From: Artemia franciscana | Lineage: Eukaryota; Arthropoda; Branchiopoda; Anostraca; Artemiidae | Direction: 5' to 3' | Assembly: GCF_032884065.1 (NCBI RefSeq) | Contig: NC_088872.1 | Span: 1,922,001-1,986,000, forward strand | Length of the DNA stretch: 64,000 nt | Shown here: positions 59,092 to 64,000 of the stretch, piece after piece | How the letters are laid out: each line of letters opens with the position of its first letter | Position numbering within the stretch: position 1 is the first letter of the stretch | Position numbers and translations under genes: made by a program | The notes under the pieces: model-generated | Seen by the model: only the letters and a program-made list of their open reading frames with translations | Databases searched by the model: none | Told to the model about the DNA's origin: nothing

Positions 59092-59204
59092 ACAAACAAA
59101 TACAACGTAGAGACAATAGGGAAAAATTTTTCAAGACAATGAAAATTATTTATGTAGATATTTCGGCCCTGATTCTGATGGGTCCTGCCGACATAGTATT
59201 TTCC
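59092..59204 (-). repeat. Inverted PLE fragments forming the left end
   Basis: 59,092-59,170 is the exact reverse complement of pseudo-LTR bases 60,293-60,371. Immediately after it, 59,171-59,204 is the exact reverse complement of 59,625-59,658, part of the GIY-YIG coding region of copy 1. Forward PLE sequence starts at 59,205. An ATG at 59,139 inside this patch starts a misleading open frame that runs into copy 1. Confidence 0.9.
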
Positions 59205-60053
59205 TTTAATTCAAATCACCCCCCACAAGTTAAAAGAGCAGTTGTAACTTCCCTCATTGATCGTGCCCTAAATATTTGCTCCCATTCATATATAAATGAA
59301 GAAATAAATTTTATCAGAGATATTTTTTTTGGTAATGGATACCCCATTCCTTTTGTAAATAAAATAATTAGCCGTAGAATAAAAAGACATTCTTTTAAAA
59401 TCGAAGAAGATACTTCACAATGTGAGGCTACTGATAAGCCCTCAAATATTGTCTATCTTCCGTATATCCCAAAGATTACAACAAAATTAAAAAATATTTG
59501 CACAAAATATAATCTGTACGTAGTTTTTACTAATAATTTTAAAATCATCAATTTCTTAAATTCGGGTAAAGATAAAACCCCAGTTACTCACCAAAGAGGG
59601 GTCTATCAAATACCCTGTGATTGCGGAAAATACTATGTCGGCAGGACCCATCAGAATCTAGACAAAAGGTTACAACAGCATAAAAATGACATAGACAAGG
59701 CCTTAATTTCAAATAATTCCAACAACTCCTTTGATTCTGCTCTAGGTTGGCATATATTTAATAATCCGTCCCACATGATACTTTTTGAAAACTCTTCACT
59801 CATTAGTAATGATTTGGGAATATAACAGGTGGTTCGAGAATCAATTGAAATTAATCTCAAAATAAATAAAAATATTTCTTTGAACAGGGACTTGGGGGAA
59901 TACTCACTAAATTCTTTATACTCAAATTTAATTAAAAATGATCTAACAAAATATTTTACTAAACATATTTATAATAGTACTGAACCAACTACGAAAAGGC
60001 CTTTGAGACAGGCTGCTAAACAAGCAAGATTAGCTTTAAGAAATTGCATCTAA
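59205..60053 (+). pseudogene. PLE copy 1: C-terminal region with GIY-YIG endonuclease
   Basis: A truncated copy beginning within the post-RT region (FNSNHPPQVKRAVVTSLIDR). It contains NNLYVVF-like (here YNLYVVFTNNFKIINF), then the GIY-YIG domain GVYQIPCDCGKYYVGRTHQN (59,599 on) with LDKRLQQHKND after it. The YYVGRT core is intact here. A TAA at 59,823 interrupts the frame just before QVVRESIEINLKINKN, which continues in the next codons to a proper end at 60,053. No RT palm is present. GIY-YIG nucleases are thought to nick target DNA for PLE insertion. Confidence 0.9.
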
Positions 60054-60396
60054 TCATTTTGTTCTCTTTAGTTTGAATGAGTTTATATTTCTTCGTTTCA
60101 TTCTTTTCGCCAGTCCTGGTTGAACTTCGCTGAAGTAAGGATGCTAGGGCTATATTTTTTTTTTTTTAATGTTTTAATAAGTGTTTTTTACTAATCAGTT
60201 TTAATTCTCACAATTTGATGTAAGTTCTTTTATATATATATATATAGTTTCTCTCTTATTCTTGTATTGTACTGAAGACGGCCCTTGGACATAGGGCCGA
60301 AATATCTACATAAATAATTTTCATTGTCTTGAAAAATTTTTCCCTATTGTCTCTACGTTGTATTTGTTTGTTATGGAAAGGCAGTGTGGTCTTCGT
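60054..60396 (+). repeat. PLE pseudo-LTR, first copy
   Basis: Non-coding 3' region of copy 1, almost identical to 62,967-63,308. It contains a T-run, a short (TA)n, the hairpin at 60,272-60,303, and at 60,373 the ATG from which copy 2's protein would start. A start codon inside the pseudo-LTR is a known PLE arrangement. Confidence 0.85.
60272..60303 (+). ncRNA. Hammerhead-like hairpin in the PLE pseudo-LTR (candidate)
   Basis: CTGAAGA is followed by a GGCCC...GGGCC stem with loop TTGGACATA and then GAAAT. CUGANGA, stem II and GAAA is the hammerhead ribozyme core order, and PLE pseudo-LTRs are known to carry such ribozymes. One unpaired C between CTGAAGA and the stem departs from consensus, and clear stems I and III were not found. 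The second pseudo-LTR (63,184-63,213) has AAAA in place of GAAA. Confidence 0.35.
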
Positions 60397-62966
60397 CGCT
60401 ATTTTCGTCTAGCTTATGGGGAGCAGTTGACCTATGCTATCTTTTATTTTATTAGTCTAGGTAAAAAACATGCTAATATTATCAATCAACAAAAATTTTT
60501 AGAATCCTGTAGAAATGAAAACCTTATTCCCAAGTCTTTAAGATATAAATTACATTTAAATACCCGAAAAGAAGCGCAATTTGCCCATACACTACAGTTA
60601 AAAACCCTAGTCCATATTATTAAGGACAAAAAAAAGAAACGACATATTATTTCTTCAGAGACAAAATCGTTGGAAACTTTTTTGCTGGAAAACCTGTCCA
60701 CCGTTGATTTTGCTCAAGTTGTTAGATTAGAAAGGAATTTGTTTAGCCACGATTTTCGCTTGTCCAAGGAACGCCTCTATAAAAATTAGAAGGCTTACGA
60801 AATGAATCTTCGATGAGAAACCGTATTTACTCTGCAAGATTCACTCCTGGGCCTGCTATCGTTAACCTCTCTTCTAAAACATTGGAACCCCAGGAAATTG
60901 AAACACTAGAAAAAGGTCCAAATTTCTACCGAAACAGGTTCCTGTGGCAGATATAGTTTCCTCTCTAGAGTCCGCTTTGCATAAACACTATCCTTCTGTC
61001 TCTAACCCGGATGAAGTTAGATCTGGTCTAATAAATATCCTCTATAATAGCCAAAAAAAGTTTAAGCCTCCTACCAATTCCACACCGGAAAATTTGCATG
61101 ACATAAAAATACTATCTAATCTCCGAAAAGATCCTTCTATTATAATAACTAAAGCAGACAAAAGCAATTCACTTGTTGTCATGAATACAACAGACTATGA
61201 CAACAAAATTCTTTCGCATTTAAATGACACAATTACATATCAAACAATAACTCATGATCCTACTGATCAGTTCACTATTAATATTATAAATGAATTAAAG
61301 CAGCTAAAACAAAATGGTAAAATCACCCCACAACTATACAATAAATTTTTTCCCCGTGGTAGTTTCTGTCCGAAACTCTACGGTTTACCAAAAATACATA
61401 AACAGGGTATTCCCTTAAGACCTATTGTAGCTTGTACTAAAGCTCCCGCTGCCAATATTGGAAAATGGCTTTTGTGCAGCTTTAAAACCTTTATTGTATT
61501 CTCAAAATTCCTATATTCATAACTCGGCAGATTTGGTTAAAAAACTTAGCAACACAAGTATTTCAGAAAACACAATAGTAAGTAGTTTCGACATTGTTTC
61601 CATGTATACAAATATAGATGTAACTATTTCAGAGGAATTATTAAAAAAACAAAATAGAAGAAAATTACCACTTGATCGACACTTCAGCGACAGGAATTGA
61701 TTGTGAAGTTTTAATGACTCTTGTTAAAATTTGTAATAAAAGTTTTCTATGTATTTTCAATTTCGCGATTCTTTTTATCAGCAAAAAAATGGGTTACCCA
61801 TGGGGGCACCTTTATCCGGGCTACTAGCAAATATTTACGTTGAGAATCTTGAGAATTGGGCATTGAATTCTTATTTTCTAAAACATGTCTATTGGGGTCG
61901 TTATATGGATGACGTAATTTCACTTTGGAATTATGGGGAAGCTGAACTTCGGGGCTTCTTAGATCATCTTAACACTTATGACCGAAATTTGCAGTTCACC
62001 CTTGAAGTTGAAATTGAAAATAAACTACCGTTTTTAGATGTATTAATTATTCGTAATGCTGATGAACTGGATTTTACTATATATCGAAAGCCAACACAAA
62101 ACAATAGATATCTTCACTTTAATTCAAATCACCCCCCACAAGTTAAAAGAGCAGTTGTAACTTCCCTCGTTGATCGTGCCCTAAATATTTGCTCCCATTC
62201 ATATATAAATGCAGAAATAAATTTTATCAGAGATATTCTTTTTGGTAATGGATACCCCATTCCTTTTGTAAATAAAATAATTAGCCGTAGAATAAAAAGA
62301 CATTCTTGTAAAATCGAAGAAGATACTTCACAATGTGAGGCTACTGATAAGCCCTCAAATATTGTCTATCTTCCGTATATCCCAAAGATTACAACAAAAT
62401 TAAAAAATATTTGCACAAAAAATAATCTGTACGTAGTTTTTACTAATAATTTTAAAATCATCAATTTCTTAAATTCGGGTAAAGATAAGACCCCAGTTAC
62501 TCGCCAAAGAGGGGTCTATCAAATACCCTGTGATTGCGGAAAATAATATGTCGGCAGGACCCATCAGAATCTAGACAAAAGGTTACAACAGCATAAAAAT
62601 GACATACACAAGGCCTTAATTTCAAATAATTCCAACAACTCCTTTGATTCTGCTCTAGGTTGGCATATATTTAATAATCTGTCCCACATGATACTTTTTG
62701 AAAACTCTTCACTCATTAGTAATTATTTGGGAATAAAACAGGTGGTTCGAGAATCAATTGAAATTAATCTCAAAATAAATAAAAATATTTCTTTGAACAG
62801 GGACTTGGGGGAATACTCACTAAATTCTTTATACTCAAATTTAATTAAAAATGATCTAACAAAATATTTTACTAAACCAATTTATAATAGTACTGAACCA
62901 ACTACGAAAAGGCCTTTGAGACAGGCTGCTAAACAAGCAAGATTAGCTTTAAGAAATTGCATCTAA
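60373..62966 (+). pseudogene. PLE copy 2: reverse transcriptase and GIY-YIG, nearly full length
   Basis: ATG at 60,373 (MERQCGLRRYFRLAYG). Blocks in order are a basic N-terminal region to 60,789; PKQVPVADIVSSLESALHKH near 60,930; ITKADKSNSLVVMNTTDYDN near 61,150; LYGLPKIHKQGIPLRPIVAC near 61,380 (a PLE hallmark); SSFDIVSMYTNIDV near 61,580 (motif A, Asp intact); NGLPMGAPLSGLLANIY near 61,790 (motif B); YMDDVISLW at 61,902 (motif C, both Asp intact); KLPFLDVLI; then the GIY-YIG region at 62,510 and a C-terminus ending at 62,966. Frameshifts lie near 60,785, 60,930, 61,480 and 61,690, and a TAA at 62,544 replaces the first Tyr of YYVGRT. The copy is inactive but young, given near-identity with copy 1. 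Confidence 0.9.
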
Positions 62967-63312
62967 TCATTTTGTTCTCTTTAGTTTGAATGAGTTTATA
63001 TTTCTTCGTTTCATTCTTTTCGCCAGTCCTGGTTGAACTTCGCTGAAGTAAGGATGCTAGGGCTATATTTTTTTTTTTTTTAATGTTTTAATAAGTGTTT
63101 TTAACTAATCAGTTTTAATTCTCACAATTTGATGTAAATTCTTTTATATATATATATAGTTTCTCTCTTATTCTTGTATTGTACTGAAGACGGCCCTTGG
63201 ACATAGGGCCAAAATATCTACATAAATAATTTTCATTGTCTTGAAAAATGTTTCCCTATTGTCTCTACGTTGTATTTGTTTGTTATGGAAAGGCAGTGTG
63301 GTCTTCGTTGGT
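62967..63312 (+). repeat. PLE pseudo-LTR, second copy
   Basis: Near-identical to 60,054-60,396 up to CTTCGT at 63,303-63,308. It then has TGGT and the right target-site duplication. The ATG of the PLE frame is present near 63,285 but is followed by a stop after 11 codons. Confidence 0.85.
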
Positions 63313-63322
63313 AAAATTCCAA

Positions 63323-63960
63323 TGGCTTTAAATATTTCTCCTGCAACAACTCCACGTGCAAATTTGAGTGTACGAAGAGAAAGAAAGTCTAGATAAGTAG
63401 AATTTCATATAGAAATTTTTGCAACTACCCCCAGTGTTAAAATTTAACCTGGAAATTTCTCACCATGGGCAATTCTCCCCTTGGAATACAACCACCCCAA
63501 GCAATCCGTAGGTTTCCCAGTTGTAAGCACTGTATGTGAAAAAGTAAATTGCGTATCTGACAACCCTTTCTCCAGAAACTATGGGGGAATATCCAACCTC
63601 CAACCTTTTTTGTCACCTATAAGCGGCAACAGAACTTTTCTAGGACTATTCCTTCTACACAATCACCTCCGAAAAAAAAATGAAAACACACATCCGGGTT
63701 CTCTTTCTAGATAAAAAAAATACATATTTCCACATTTTGTAATGTAATGGCAGAAGTACATAAAGATTTTCTAATATTCTTAATTGGGTGGCAGGATTTT
63801 CTTTAAAATTATATAGCTTTCAAGAGGTGTCTCCCCCTGTTTTGAAAATCAAACAGACAAATTTTCATGACAATTCAAGAATTGATTTCTCTAGAAAATA
63901 CAATAATACAATCAATGATCAGTAAAAATCAAAGATATTATACTTGCAACTTTTTCATCC
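63323..63960 (-). repeat. Interspersed repeat family A, copy 3, right part
   Basis: Continues the family A copy interrupted at 59,091: ACACATCCGGGTTCTC near 63,690 parallels ACGCATCCGTGATCTG at 14,650, and TTCCACATTTTGTAATG near 63,729 parallels TTCCACATTTTTGTGG at 14,689. The remaining 40 bases to the window end are T-rich with no feature. Confidence 0.6.
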
Positions 63961-64000
63961 ATTTCTAAAAGTTTTTTAGAAGACATATTTTTTTTTGTAA

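Larger units (their letters stand above)
59081..63323 (+). mobile_element. Tandem Penelope-like element insertion with target-site duplications
   Basis: AAAATTCCAAT at 59,081-59,091 is repeated at 63,313-63,323 and brackets the whole PLE. The internal order is inverted fragments (59,092-59,204), truncated copy 1 (59,205-60,053), pseudo-LTR (60,054-60,396), nearly full-length copy 2 (coding 60,373-62,966) and second pseudo-LTR (62,967-63,308), with four extra bases TGGT before the right duplication. PLEs are reverse-transcribed elements with RT plus GIY-YIG, often found in partial tandem arrays with pseudo-LTRs and inverted 5' ends. This insertion shows all of these traits. Confidence 0.85.

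Noticed and set aside
59139-59204. ATG at 59,139 as start of a PLE protein
   Set aside because: It falls in inverted pseudo-LTR and GIY-YIG fragments. True element coding begins at 59,205 and is 5'-truncated.

Overview
This window is eukaryotic nuclear DNA, very probably from an arthropod. It is AT-rich, has no operons or bacterial gene spacing, and contains spliced exons with GT-AG borders and T-rich acceptors. It is crowded with decayed retroelements. The commonest interspersed repeat (family A below) reminds me of brine shrimp (Artemia) sequence, but that is unverified recall. No rRNA, tRNA or CRISPR array was recognised.

The main host gene is on the minus strand, 35,711 down to 17,995. 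Seven exons with consistent splice signals and matching phases give a protein of about 557 residues. It carries a TRAF-type zinc finger (exons 5-6), flanking coiled-coil segments and a C-terminal domain of about 120 residues that does not look like the MATH domain usual in TRAFs. A decayed paralogue of that last exon lies at 53,362-53,691. A second, weaker minus-strand candidate (50,627 to 49,481) would encode a small secreted cysteine-rich protein.

The left third (1-18 kb) holds a decayed LINE (ORF1, then endonuclease), two inverted copies of repeat family A, broken pieces of an uncharacterised repeat-borne protein, a dead C2H2 zinc-finger array and LINE fragments. The introns of the TRAF-like gene hold a LINE (LINE-B) whose middle 1.76 kb is inverted in place, a 52-bp minisatellite, a (GA)n tract, a 759-bp tandem duplication and copies of repeat family B.

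The stretch 36-58 kb is mostly non-coding or unassigned. It contains a MITE-like inverted repeat, two abutting LINE 3' ends (45.6-47.7 kb), a piggyBac-like transposase remnant and a 635-bp tandem duplication.

The right end (59.1-63.3 kb) is a tandem Penelope-like element (PLE) insertion: a truncated copy followed by a nearly full-length one (reverse transcriptase plus GIY-YIG), each followed by a pseudo-LTR. Inverted pieces of the element form its left end, and 11-bp target-site duplications flank the whole. It sits inside an older copy of repeat family A, so the order of events can be read from the nesting.
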